Assembly (NCBI GenBank): GCA_050329955.1
Contig: JBHJOH010000109.1
Coordinates: 1 to 23,721 of the forward strand
Source of the DNA: JAOUGY01 sp050329955
Lineage (GTDB): Bacteria > Actinomycetota > Acidimicrobiia > Spongiisociales > ZC4RG35
Length of the DNA stretch: 23,721 nucleotides
Direction: 5' to 3'
Shown: positions 14,830 to 23,608 of the stretch, piece after piece
Layout: each line of letters begins with the position of its first letter
Position numbering within the stretch: position 1 is the first letter of the stretch
Translations under genes and position numbers: made by a program
The notes under the pieces: model-generated
What the model was told of the DNA's origin: nothing
Databases searched by the model: none
What the model saw: the letters and a program-made list of their open reading frames with translations, nothing else

Positions 14830-15783
14830 TTGCCGATCTATCTGTTGAGGAGGTCGGGCCAGTCCCTGTTGATGGTGCTCGGCCTGATGGTGATCGTCTT
14901 CTTCATGCTCCGGCTCACCGGGGACCCCACCAATCTCCTGGTCCCCCGGGAGGCCACACCGGAGCAGCGGGCCGCCGCCCGGGAGGCATACGGTCTCGAC
15001 CGACCGCTCGCCATTCAGTTCGGTGACTTCGTCACCGAGGCCGCCGTGCTCGACTTCGGCACGTCGATCCGGTACAAGCAGCCGGTCCGCGACGTCATGC
15101 TCGAGAGGATGCCGGCCACCATCGAGCTGGGTGTGGTGGCGACCATCATGGCGGTCGCCCTCGGTGTTCCGTTGGGTGTGCTGGCCGGAGTCAGGGCCGG
15201 GTCGAAGGTGGACGGCAGTGCCCGCATGCTCGGCCTGTTCGGACAGACCGTCCCCGACTTCTGGCTGGCGCTGGTGCTCATCCTGGTGTTCTCGGTGGGG
15301 CTTGGCTGGTTCCCTCCCTTCGGTCGGGAGACGATGAGCCTGGGGCCGCTCACGGTCCCCGACCGGTCGGTGATCCTGCCCGCCTTCGCCCTGTCGCTGT
15401 TCCCGGCTGCCCAACTCCTCAGGTTCACGCGCTCGTCGGTGATGGAGATCGTGAGTGAGGACTACGTCCGGATCGCCCGGAGCAAAGGCATTCCGACCCG
15501 GCTGGTCTACACGCGGCACGTCCTGCGAAACGCCCTCATCCCGCTGATCGCCGTTCTCAGCCTCCAGGTGGGCAACCTCCTGTCGGGGTCGCTCTACATC
15601 GAAGCGGTGTTCTCGTGGCCCGGCGCCGGTGGGCTGATGGCCGAGGCGGTGGGGAACCGGGACTTCGAGCTGGTGCAGGGGCTGGCGTTCCTGGGCGGGG
15701 TCATCGTCATCGTCTTCTCACTGCTCGCCGACGTCCTGTACGCCTTCGCCGACCCCCGCATCCGCCTTGGGTCATCCCGATGA
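14830..15783 (+). CDS. ABC transporter permease, DppB type
   Basis: A 317-residue inner-membrane permease. It opens with MPIYLLRRSGQSLLMVLGL and GDPTNLLVP, the standard first segment and periplasmic loop of DppB/OppB. The EAA-type coupling loop is DYVRIARSKGIPTRLVYTRH with NALIPL after it, where the ATPase docks. The C-terminus FADPRIRLG is typical. The start appears to be TTG 14830, the only start codon that fits both frame and family N-terminus; GGAG lies 7 nt upstream. This rare start, 33 bp after the lipoprotein gene, may set a lower permease level. The stop overlaps the next gene as ATGA. Confidence 0.9.
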   Translation: MPIYLLRRSGQSLLMVLGLMVIVFFMLRLTGDPTNLLVPREATPEQRAAAREAYGLDRPLAIQFGDFVTEAAVLDFGTSIRYKQPVRDVMLERMPATIELGVVATIMAVALGVPLGVLAGVRAGSKVDGSARMLGLFGQTVPDFWLALVLILVFSVGLGWFPPFGRETMSLGPLTVPDRSVILPAFALSLFPAAQLLRFTRSSVMEIVSEDYVRIARSKGIPTRLVYTRHVLRNALIPLIAVLSLQVGNLLSGSLYIEAVFSWPGAGGLMAEAVGNRDFELVQGLAFLGGVIVIVFSLLADVLYAFADPRIRLGSSR

Positions 15784-16714
15784 CCGCCGAGGCGACACCG
15801 CGCGGGCCGAACGGGGAGCTTGGGTCCACCGAGGACATCGAACCGGCCGGCTCGGGTCGACTCGCCGCCGCGCTGAGGGGGCTTATTCGCTCTCCCGGCG
15901 GGGCCTTCGGTGCACTTGTGTTCCTGACGTTGGTGGTGCTGGCGCTGTTCTCTCCGTGGATCGCCCCCCACGATCCGCTCGCCCAGAACCTGGCCGCTGC
16001 CAACACCCCGCCGTTCTTCATGGAGGGTGGCACCACCGAGTACCTGATCGGCACCGACTCACTGGGCCGTGACATCCTCAGCCGACTCATCTACGGCACC
16101 CGGGTGTCGCTCACGGTGGCGGTGGGCGGGGTGTTCATCGCAGCCACACTCGGCATGCTGCTGGGGCTGATCGCCGGCTACATGGGTGGGCGGGTCGACG
16201 CCATCATCAACGGTGCCAACGACCTGCTGCTGTCGGTTCCCTACGTGCTGTTCGTGGTGGTGATCGCGGCGGTGGTCGGCCAGAACCTGGTCAACGTCAT
16301 CCTCATCTTCGGGCTCACCTCCATCCCCATCTTCCTGCGTGTCACCCGCGGCGAGGTCCTCAAGCTGAGTGAGAGCGCCTTCGTGGAAGCGGCCCGCAAC
16401 GTGGGGGTGACCCGACGCCGCATCCTCCTGTCGCATCTCCTCCCCAACCTGGTGGGCCCGCTCGCCACCCTGGCGACCTTCGAGATGTCGGGAATGATCC
16501 TGTATGAGGCCGGGCTCGGGTTCCTTGGGTTGTCGGTCCCGCCGTCGGTGCCCAGCTGGGGAAACATGATCAACGCCGGACGGCGGGTGCTCGAGACCTA
16601 TCCGTGGGCGTCGCTAGCCCCCGGGTTCGCCATCATCGTCGCCGGTCTCGGGCTGAACCTCCTCGGCGACTGGTTGCGGGACGCGCTCGACCCCCGATCG
16701 AAGCGGGTGAAGCG

Positions 16715-16718
<4 letters not shown>
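15780..16718 (+). CDS. ABC transporter permease, DppC type
   Basis: A 312-residue permease. A soluble N-terminal tail (about 1-45) precedes the first membrane segment (FGALVFLTLVVLALFSPWIA). The family loop APHDPLAQN and TDSLGRDILSRLIYGTRVSL follow, and the coupling loop EAARNVGVTRRRILLSHLLP is complete. ATG 15780 overlaps the DppB stop (ATGA), so the two are translationally coupled. The long open frame upstream of 15780 is antisense or out of frame to DppB and is ignored. It pairs with the DppB-type protein to form the channel. Confidence 0.92.
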
Positions 16719-17705
<987 letters not shown>

Positions 17706-17713
<8 letters not shown>

Positions 17714-18668
17714 GGCCGTGCTCCGGGTCGAGGATCTGGTCAAGCACTTCCCCGGGGGTCGGCGTCGGACCGTCATCAGGGCGGTGGGAGGCGTGAGCTT
17801 CGAGATCGCCGCCGGAGAGACGCTCGGCCTGGTCGGCGAGAGCGGCTGCGGAAAGTCGACCACGGGACGCGCCGTACTCCAGCTCGAGCGGCCCACCTCG
17901 GGACGGGTGTGGCTCGAGTCCACCGAGCTCACCACCCTCGACGAGGAACAGCTGCGGCGGCTCCGTCCCCGCATGCAGATGATCTTCCAGGACTCCTACG
18001 CCTCGCTCAACCCCCGCCACACCGTGGCCCGCATCGTTGGCGAGCCGCTCAAGACCCACACCACCATGACGGACCGTCAGGCGGAGGAACGGGTCCACGA
18101 GTTGCTCGACCTGGTTGGTCTCCGCCGGGTGCACGGGCGACGCTATCCGCACGAGTTCTCGGGTGGCCAGCGACAGCGCATCAACATCGCCCGGGCACTC
18201 GCTCTCAACCCCACCCTGGTGGTGTGCGACGAGCCGATCTCGGCGCTCGACGTGTCGATCCAGGCGCAGGTCATCAACCTGTTCGCCGACCTCCAGGCCC
18301 GCTTCGGGATCGCCTATCTGTTCATCGCGCACGACCTGTCGATGGTCGAGCACATCTCCCACCGGGTCGCCGTCATGTATCTCGGACACATCGTCGAAAC
18401 CGCCACCACCGAGGAGTTGTTCGCCTCACCCCGGCACCCGTACACCCAGGCGCTGTTGTCGGCGGTGCCGCTTCCCGATCCGGTGGGGGAGGCGGCGCGA
18501 CGTCGGATTCCGCTGGTCGGAGACGTCCCCAGCCCCGCTTCTCCACCGCCCGGGTGCGTGTTCTCGACGCGCTGTCCGATCGCTCAGGACGTGTGTCGTG
18601 CGGAGCCGCCCACCCTGAGCGAGGTGGCGACCGGCCACCAGGTGGCATGCCATTTCCCGGCGGGCTAG
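17706..18668 (+). CDS. ABC transporter ATP-binding protein, DppF type with C-terminal cysteines
   Basis: A 320-residue ATPase and partner of the DppD-type protein. Walker A is GESGCGKST (44-52), the Q-loop is Q95, the signature is SGGQRQ (152-157), Walker B is LVVCDEPISALD with D175/E176, and the switch histidine is H209. Cysteines 284, 290, 297 and 315 copy the four-cysteine pattern of its partner, so this subunit could also carry an Fe-S cluster. GTG 17706 starts 8 nt inside the previous gene. It is the last gene of the operon; its stop codon lies in the loop of a hairpin. Confidence 0.93.
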
Positions 18669-18675
18669 CCGCCGG
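18657..18675. terminator. Terminator hairpin shared by the ABC operon and the EEP gene
   Basis: CCGGCGG and CCGCCGG pair perfectly over 7 bp with loop GCTAG, which contains the DppF stop codon. Convergent genes end on each side with only 15 bp between them. No T-tract on either strand. Confidence 0.5.
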
Positions 18676-18683
18676 TGGTCGGC

Positions 18684-20006
18684 TCAGCCCGGAACCTGCA
18701 CCTCGGTCTGCGCCAACACCACACAGGAGTTGTCGGTGAACAACCGGACGGTGTAGCGGCCGGCGGCGATGCCAGTGAAGTGCTGTGATCCGGTGACGGT
18801 GGCGCCGGTGTGGATCTGGTCGACGGCACCGTGGTAGAGATCGGGATCGCCGGAGCGGTAGATGCCGATCCAGTCGAACGCCCTGGCGGGAGCGGCGTCC
18901 CATGTCACCGTGATGGCGTCGCCTGCGGCCGACGCCGACAGCGAGGCGAGCATGCCGGGCTCCACGACCCACACCAGCTGCCGGTCGATCGTCTCGTTCC
19001 CGGAGACGAGCGAGATCAGATACTCACCCGGGTCGAGGGTGGCGGTCCCGAAGGCGACCGACCCGAAGCGGTCCGCCTCCATGGGAGGCAGCCAGGCAAG
19101 CTCGGTCCCCTGGCGGGTGAGGGAGATCCGGTCGGAACGACCGGCGTGGAATCTGACGGTGATGCGCTCGCCGCGTTCGTACCGAGTCTTCAGCGGGGCC
19201 ACCATCAGCGGCGGTTCGACCGGTGTCAGCTCGAGCTCGGTTGCGACCCCCAGGTGATCGGACGGCCAGGGGTCGACGGCAATGTCGACATCGGGGGCTC
19301 CCGAGGGGCCGAGGATCCGACTCGAGACGACTTCGGCGCCCGCAGCCCACACGAAGTCGATTCGGTCACGCAGCTCGTTCGGGTCGACCCGGGGGTAGGG
19401 GAATCCGTGGGTCCAGGTGATGCCCGGTCGACCGGGATTGGCGTGCCGGTAGGTGTCGACCAGGCCCAGCCGTTCGGCCGCCAGGCTCACCGGCCATTCG
19501 ACCGCCGCCGTCCGGTGCCCCCCGGCCCCCTCACCCCAGTCACGGTGCGACGGAGCGTTGAAGTCACCGGTCACGACCATCGGGGTCCCGGAATCGATCC
19601 ACCGTCTCCAGGTGGGGACGTGACTCTCGAGGGCGGCCAGTCGCAGGTCCACCTCCAGTGCCACCGTGTCCGTTGTATAGGCCCCGTCTCTGAGCAGGTA
19701 CGGCCCGTATGGGTCCGACGGCAGGTGGACGTTGCCGAGCGCGAAGACCTCGCCTGGTGCCGGCTGAACCAGCACCGTTCCGGGATCGGGGAGCGGCATC
19801 AGAGGCACGCTCGACACGATCTGGCTGCGCTCGTCGAAGTGGGCCCATCCCAGCAGCGATGCGATCCGAGAGGCGTTGCCACCGCACTCCTGGAGTCCGG
19901 CCACCATCGCGCCCGACCGGCGGATCACTTCGACCACACCCGCCAGGTCGACGACGTCACCGCCGAGGGCGATGTTGAAGCTGAGCACGGTCACACGACG
20001 ATCCAC
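18684..20006 (-). CDS. Endonuclease/exonuclease/phosphatase-fold protein with C-terminal beta-sandwich domains
   Basis: A 440-residue protein. Residues 1-260 are an EEP (exonuclease III/DNase I-like) domain, with N11 in LSFNIALGG, E40 in GLQECGG, H94 in GNVHLPS, D148/N150 in TGDFNAPS, D217 in RDRIDFVW and D250/H251 in PSDHLGV. This is a complete set of metal-dependent phosphodiesterase residues. Residues 265-440 look like two Ig/fibronectin-like beta-sandwiches (GEYLISLVSGNE, FDWIGIYRSGDPD). There is no signal peptide. EEP enzymes cut DNA, phospholipids, inositol phosphates or nucleotides; the added domains point away from a plain DNA-repair exonuclease. GTG 20006 is supported by a TAGCGT box 7 nt upstream. 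It is divergent from the endonuclease IV-LigD fusion. Confidence 0.85.
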   Translation of the reverse strand: MDRRVTVLSFNIALGGDVVDLAGVVEVIRRSGAMVAGLQECGGNASRIASLLGWAHFDERSQIVSSVPLMPLPDPGTVLVQPAPGEVFALGNVHLPSDPYGPYLLRDGAYTTDTVALEVDLRLAALESHVPTWRRWIDSGTPMVVTGDFNAPSHRDWGEGAGGHRTAAVEWPVSLAAERLGLVDTYRHANPGRPGITWTHGFPYPRVDPNELRDRIDFVWAAGAEVVSSRILGPSGAPDVDIAVDPWPSDHLGVATELELTPVEPPLMVAPLKTRYERGERITVRFHAGRSDRISLTRQGTELAWLPPMEADRFGSVAFGTATLDPGEYLISLVSGNETIDRQLVWVVEPGMLASLSASAAGDAITVTWDAAPARAFDWIGIYRSGDPDLYHGAVDQIHTGATVTGSQHFTGIAAGRYTVRLFTDNSCVVLAQTEVQVPG

Positions 20007-20013
20007 TGCTGGA

Positions 20014-20019
20014 ACGCTA
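20014..20019 (-). promoter_or_regulatory. -10 box of a leaderless promoter for the EEP gene
   Basis: TAGCGT ends 7 nt before GTG 20006 on the minus strand, and no ribosome site is visible. Confidence 0.55.
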
Positions 20020-20030
20020 CGCCATCGGTC

Positions 20031-20044
20031 TGACCGTTGAACGG
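20031..20044. promoter_or_regulatory. Possible operator over the EEP -35 region
   Basis: CCGTT-G-AACGG (20034-20044) is a perfect 11-bp palindrome. On the minus strand TCAACGGTCA lies 11 nt before the -10 box, as at the GH1 promoter. Confidence 0.35.
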
Positions 20045-20054
20045 ACCATTGGGG

Positions 20055-20075
20055 TCCCGCCTGTCATCGGCGGGA
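20055..20075. promoter_or_regulatory. Inverted repeat in the EEP/LigD divergent region
   Basis: TCCCGCC and GGCGGGA form a perfect 7-bp inverted repeat around TGTCATC, 45 nt before the fusion gene. It could be an operator or an mRNA leader hairpin. Confidence 0.35.
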
Positions 20076-20119
20076 GAACGTTGTGCCACCGCCTCCAGTT
20101 CGATACGACCAGGGCCACA

Positions 20120-21919
20120 ATGGGGGGCGTGATCCGGTTCGGCATCTCCCACAAGCCCGATGACGACCTCGACGACGAGGCGTTCCTCGACGATCTGGCG
20201 AGGCGCGGCCACACCGCCTTCGAGCTGGGGTTCACGGCCGGGTTCCCGTGGAAGGAGAAGCGGGTCGAACGGTTCGGTGCGCTGGCGGCCGAGCGCGGCA
20301 TCGCGATCTCGATCCACGCCCCGTACTTCGCCGTGCTCACCATCGACGACGAGGACCGCTCCAAGCAGTGCGTGGCAGCACTCGAACACACCATGAAGCT
20401 GGGGCAGGCGGTCGGGGCGGGCATCATCTGCGCTCACCTCGGCTCCCGCGGCGGGCACACACCGGACCGTTTGATGACGATGATCCGCCGCCGGCTCGAC
20501 TGGATCGGGTCCAAGGTTGCCGATCTCGACGTGGCGCTCGGGCTCGAAACCTCCGGCACCTACGAAGGGTTCGGCACGCTGGGCGACATCACCATGCTGG
20601 CGGCGGAGTATCCGTTCGTGCGTCCGCTGGTGGACTGGGCGCACGTCCATGCCGTCACCTCGGGGGCGCTGACCGAACCGGCTGCCTTCGAGGCGGTGTT
20701 CGCCTTCCTCCTCGCCGAAACCGAGGGGTGGAAGATGGACCCGCTCCAGACCCAGTTCTCCGACAACATCTTCGGACCGAAGGGCGAGATCCGCCACACC
20801 ACCTACGGCGAAGGCTCGCTCCGGGTGAGTCCGCTGGTGGTGGCGGCGCACCGCGCCGGCGTCGACATGGTGATGATCTCGGAATCGCGCGACGACGCCA
20901 GCCACCGTGCCATCCAGGAGGAACTGGAGGAGGCGCTCGCCCGTTTGGAGGTCGAGACCGGCACCCCGGTATCCACCGCCATGGCTGCCAGGCCGGTTGA
21001 GGTGATCCCCCAGGCTGGAAGCAAGTACCGGCTTGTCAACACGCCCCGGTCGCTGCTCCTGTCGAACATCGACAAAGCCTACTTTCCCGACGGCACCACC
21101 AAAGGTGACCTCATCCAGTACTACGCATCCATGGCCGACGTGCTGCTGCCCCACCTGTCGGGACGACCCATCTCGATGTCCCGTTACCCCGACGGCATCG
21201 ACGGTCCATCCTTCTACGAGAAGCGGGCCCCGGGCCATCAGCCCGACTGGATGAAGACCGCGACGGTGCCGTCGGACTCGATGGGCGGTGACATCGACTT
21301 CCTGCTCGCCGCCGACCGCGAGTCGCTCATGTGGTTCGCCAACATGGGCTGCATCGAGGTACACCCGTTCCACTCCCGGGCCGACCACCTCGAGTACCCC
21401 GACTACGCCATCTTCGACTTCGACCCGGCCGAGGGCTCCACCTGGGATCAGGTGGTGGCCAGCACCACGCTGTTGGGTCAGGCCCTTCAGGGCCTCGGCC
21501 TCACCGGATTCCCCAAACTGTCGGGCTCCCGCGGCATGCACGTCTACGTACCGCTCTCCCCCGTCCACAGCTACGAGCGGGTGCGCCGGTTCGTCGACGC
21601 CGTCGGCAAGCTGCTGGCCGCCGCCGACCCCGACGACATCACCATGGAAATGCACATCCCCAAACGCAAAGGCAGGGTGTTCGTCGACGCCAACCGGAAC
21701 TCATCCGGCCAGACCGTCGCCTCGGTCTACTCGGTCCGGCCCCGCCCCAGCGCCCCGGTGTCGGCCCCCCTCACCTGGGACGAGGTGGGCACCATCGCCA
21801 ACGGCGACATCACCATCCACAACCTCCACGAACGCCTCGAAACCCACGGCGACCTATTCAGAGGCGTCATCACGAAGAAGCAGACACTGGACACGGCGGA
21901 GGCGGCGTTGGGGTTGTGA
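20120..21919 (+). CDS. Fusion of endonuclease IV-like TIM barrel and LigD polymerase (PrimPol) domain
   Basis: A 599-residue protein with two DNA-repair domains. Residues 1-275 are an AP endonuclease IV-type TIM barrel. Likely Zn ligands are H66 (SIHAPY), H106 (CAHLGSRGG), E143 (GLETSG), D172 and H175 (VDWAHVHA), H226 (KGEIRHTTYGEG) and E255 (MISESRD). The ligand usually found in HFSG/HLND is Q212 here (TQFSD). Residues 300-599 are a LigD polymerase domain, with D433/D435 in IFDFDPAEG, SGSRGMHVYVP (468-478) and D523 in RVFVDANRN, then TVASVYSVRPRPSAPVSAPL. There is no ligase or 3'-phosphoesterase domain. The enzyme could cut at an abasic or damaged site and fill the gap; this is inference. 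The start is not certain: ATG 20120 or GTG 20129 fit the barrel, and no ribosome site is good. Confidence 0.85.
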   Translation: MGGVIRFGISHKPDDDLDDEAFLDDLARRGHTAFELGFTAGFPWKEKRVERFGALAAERGIAISIHAPYFAVLTIDDEDRSKQCVAALEHTMKLGQAVGAGIICAHLGSRGGHTPDRLMTMIRRRLDWIGSKVADLDVALGLETSGTYEGFGTLGDITMLAAEYPFVRPLVDWAHVHAVTSGALTEPAAFEAVFAFLLAETEGWKMDPLQTQFSDNIFGPKGEIRHTTYGEGSLRVSPLVVAAHRAGVDMVMISESRDDASHRAIQEELEEALARLEVETGTPVSTAMAARPVEVIPQAGSKYRLVNTPRSLLLSNIDKAYFPDGTTKGDLIQYYASMADVLLPHLSGRPISMSRYPDGIDGPSFYEKRAPGHQPDWMKTATVPSDSMGGDIDFLLAADRESLMWFANMGCIEVHPFHSRADHLEYPDYAIFDFDPAEGSTWDQVVASTTLLGQALQGLGLTGFPKLSGSRGMHVYVPLSPVHSYERVRRFVDAVGKLLAAADPDDITMEMHIPKRKGRVFVDANRNSSGQTVASVYSVRPRPSAPVSAPLTWDEVGTIANGDITIHNLHERLETHGDLFRGVITKKQTLDTAEAALGL

Positions 21920-21920
21920 A

Positions 21921-21971
21921 GAGGAAGGCGGAGGAAGGCGGAGGAAGGCAGAGGAAGGCAGAGGCCAGGAA
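21921..21971 (+). repeat. Left inverted repeat: decamer array GAGGAAGGC(G/A)
   Basis: Four exact-register decamers (GAGGAAGGCG twice, GAGGAAGGCA twice) begin 2 nt after the LigD-fusion stop codon. GAGGCCAGGAA follows. The 51 bp match the reverse complement of 22412-22462 at 47 positions, including the irregular GAGGCCAGGAA end. Confidence 0.85.
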
Positions 21972-22003
21972 GGCGGAGGCCGGGAGCGTTGAGGGGGCGG
22001 AGG

Positions 22004-22357
22004 TCACCGGGCTGTGGCGTGTCGGCGGGGGGAGAGGCACATGGCCACGATTCGGTTGAGGAGATCGTTCACCTGTTTGCGGTGCTCTGGTGTTCCGAAT
22101 CCGAGACGGTTGGCGACCCGCAGTTGAAACTCGAGCTCCCGAGCGGACCCGAGCGCGATGTCGAGGGATCGTGCGAACTCCGTACCTGTCTTCCGACCCC
22201 GCCCTTCGGCGATGTTGGACCCGACCGATACCGCTGAGCGGCGGAGGTCCCTGGCCAGTTCGTATCTGTGTTCGGGAGGAAATCGGGCGGTCATCTGATG
22301 GATCAACACAGCAAGGTCGACTGCCAGATCTTCCACGTCGAGGGAACGTTTCGTCAC
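22004..22357 (-). CDS. Four-helix-bundle protein (S23 / intervening-sequence protein family)
   Basis: A 117-residue protein with the family hallmark SVGSNIAEGRGRKTGTEF (SNIAEG 47-52), then SLDIALGSARELEFQL and the RLGFGTPEH turn. These are helices 2 to 4 of the four-helix bundle of TIGR02436 proteins. Relatives are encoded inside the intervening sequences of some bacterial 23S rRNA genes, and a related fold (Avd) serves diversity-generating retroelements; most free-standing copies have no known role. The start is GTG 22357, with no clear ribosome site. The gene lies alone, on the opposite strand to both neighbours, between two inverted decamer arrays. Confidence 0.9.
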   Translation of the reverse strand: MTKRSLDVEDLAVDLAVLIHQMTARFPPEHRYELARDLRRSAVSVGSNIAEGRGRKTGTEFARSLDIALGSARELEFQLRVANRLGFGTPEHRKQVNDLLNRIVAMCLSPRRHATAR

Positions 22358-22411
22358 GGTGAGTAGATACGGTCTGCGAGGCAGCGTGGCAAGGGGGTTT
22401 GAACCTCCGCA

Positions 22412-22507
22412 TTCCTGGCCTCTGCCTTCCTCCGCCTTCCTCTGCCCTCCTCTGCCTTCCTCCCAAGCCTTCCTCCGCCTTCCTCGCCCTCGCCTTCCTC
22501 CGCCTTG
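22412..22507 (+). repeat. Right inverted repeat: decamer array (C/T)GCCTTCCTC
   Basis: TTCCTGGCCTC followed by four decamers (TGCCTTCCTC, CGCCTTCCTC, TGCCCTCCTC, TGCCTTCCTC) is the inverted counterpart of 21921-21971. Further degenerate units continue to about 22507. The 22358-22411 stretch and the remainder up to 22541 hold nothing else I can identify. Confidence 0.8.
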
Positions 22508-22541
22508 CTCGTTCCGACTACGACTAACGCGCTCCGTGCTC

Positions 22542-22547
22542 TACGTT
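22542..22547 (+). promoter_or_regulatory. -10 box of a leaderless promoter for the methyltransferase
   Basis: TACGTT ends 6 nt before ATG 22554, with no ribosome site. This supports 22554 as the true start. Confidence 0.5.
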
Positions 22548-22553
22548 CGTCGG

Positions 22554-23565
22554 ATGCGTGACTCGTTGGTTGGCGCCGCGATTGCTCTCGCCGAGCGGGG
22601 CGCGCCTGACGGTGCCATTCGGTGGGGGATGCGGAAGGGGATCGAGGGGCGTCTGGCCGAGGAGATGGCCCGGGCCGAGGCGGAGCGGGACGGCTGGCTG
22701 GCGGAGTGGCATCGGGGCCCTATTGCCCTCGTCCCGGAACGTGCCAACGACCAGCATTATGAGGTCCCGGCCGCCTTCTTCGAAGCGGTGCTCGGACCGC
22801 GGCTCAAGTACTCGTCGGGGTTGTGGCCGACACCGGGCACCGACCTCGCCGGGTCGGAGGAGGCGATGCTGGAAGAGTCGTGTCGGGCGGCCGGCATCGA
22901 GGATGGGATGGCCATCCTCGATCTCGGCTGCGGATGGGGTTCGTTGGCGCTGTTCGTCGCCGAGCAGTATCCCGCATGCACGGTGACGGCCGTCTCGAAC
23001 TCGACCTCGCAGGGAAGGTACATCGCCGACCGGGCAGCACGTCACGGGCTCGACAACGTTCGGCATCGGGTGGTCGACGTCAATCGCCTCGAACTCGACG
23101 GCCGGTTCGACCGGGTGGTGTCGGTGGAGATGTTCGAGCACGTCCGCAACCATCCGGCCCTGCTCACCAGCCTCGACCGTCTGGTGGAACCGGGGGGCGC
23201 GGTGTTCGTGCACGTGTTCGCCCACCGGTTGTACTTCTGGCCGTTCGAGGATCGGGGGGCGGGGGGACTGGATGGCCCGAACGTTCTTCTCGGGTGGGAT
23301 CATGCCGTCCCACGACCTCTTCACCCGGTTCGCCTCGCCGTTTCGCGTCACGGCATCCACGTGGCATTCGGGCCTGCACTATCAGCGCACCCTCGACGCC
23401 TGGCTCGACCGGATCGATGCCGCTCCCAGGGCGGTGGCGGCCACGCTGGCGGGCTCACCGCAGACGGTCCGGCAGTGGCGGATGTTCATGATGGCCTGCT
23501 CGGAGCTGTTCGGGTACGCCGACGGCGTCGAGTGGGGTGTGAGCCATCACCTCATGATCCGCTGA
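22554..23565 (+). pseudogene. Coclaurine N-methyltransferase/CFA synthase-like methyltransferase with a one-base frameshift
   Basis: From ATG 22554 the frame encodes NDQHYEVPAAFFEAVLG, the SAM site ILDLGCGWGS (121-130), AVSNSTSQ, VVSVEMFEHVRNHP and VFVHVFAHRLYFWPFEDRG. This is the layout of coclaurine N-methyltransferase-like members of the CFA synthase family. At 23254-23266 there are two G6 runs. Removing one G joins this frame to the next, which reads DWMARTFFSGGIMPSHDLF, then STWHSGLHYQRTLDAWLD, and stops at 23565. The repaired protein would be 336 residues. The unshifted frame stays open to the right edge with unrelated sequence. The extra G may be a sequencing error, a true mutation, or a phase-variable tract. 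The family methylates small amines or lipids; the substrate is unknown. Confidence 0.85.
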
Positions 23566-23595
23566 CTCCGCCCGACATCGGCCGGACGGCTCGCA

Positions 23596-23601
23596 TAGGC
23601 T
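23596..23601 (+). promoter_or_regulatory. -10 box of a leaderless promoter for the HisA-like gene
   Basis: TAGGCT ends 7 nt before ATG 23609, and no ribosome site is seen. CCGACA at 23572-23577 is a possible -35 at 18 bp. Confidence 0.5.
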
Positions 23602-23608
23602 GCCCGGC

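Noticed and set aside
18810..20033. 407-codon plus-strand open frame opposite the EEP gene
   Set aside because: Shadow of the EEP coding strand; the composition is typical of antisense translation.
19991..21655. 554-codon minus-strand open frame opposite the endonuclease IV-LigD fusion
   Set aside because: It is rich in His, Arg, Gly and Val with no domain, and the opposite strand carries two complete catalytic domains.
22004..22357. Avd component of a diversity-generating retroelement
   Set aside because: The fold family is related, but no reverse transcriptase, template repeat or variable repeat is visible nearby.
21921..22507. CRISPR array at the decamer repeats
   Set aside because: Units are 10 bp, contiguous and without spacers, and no cas genes are present.
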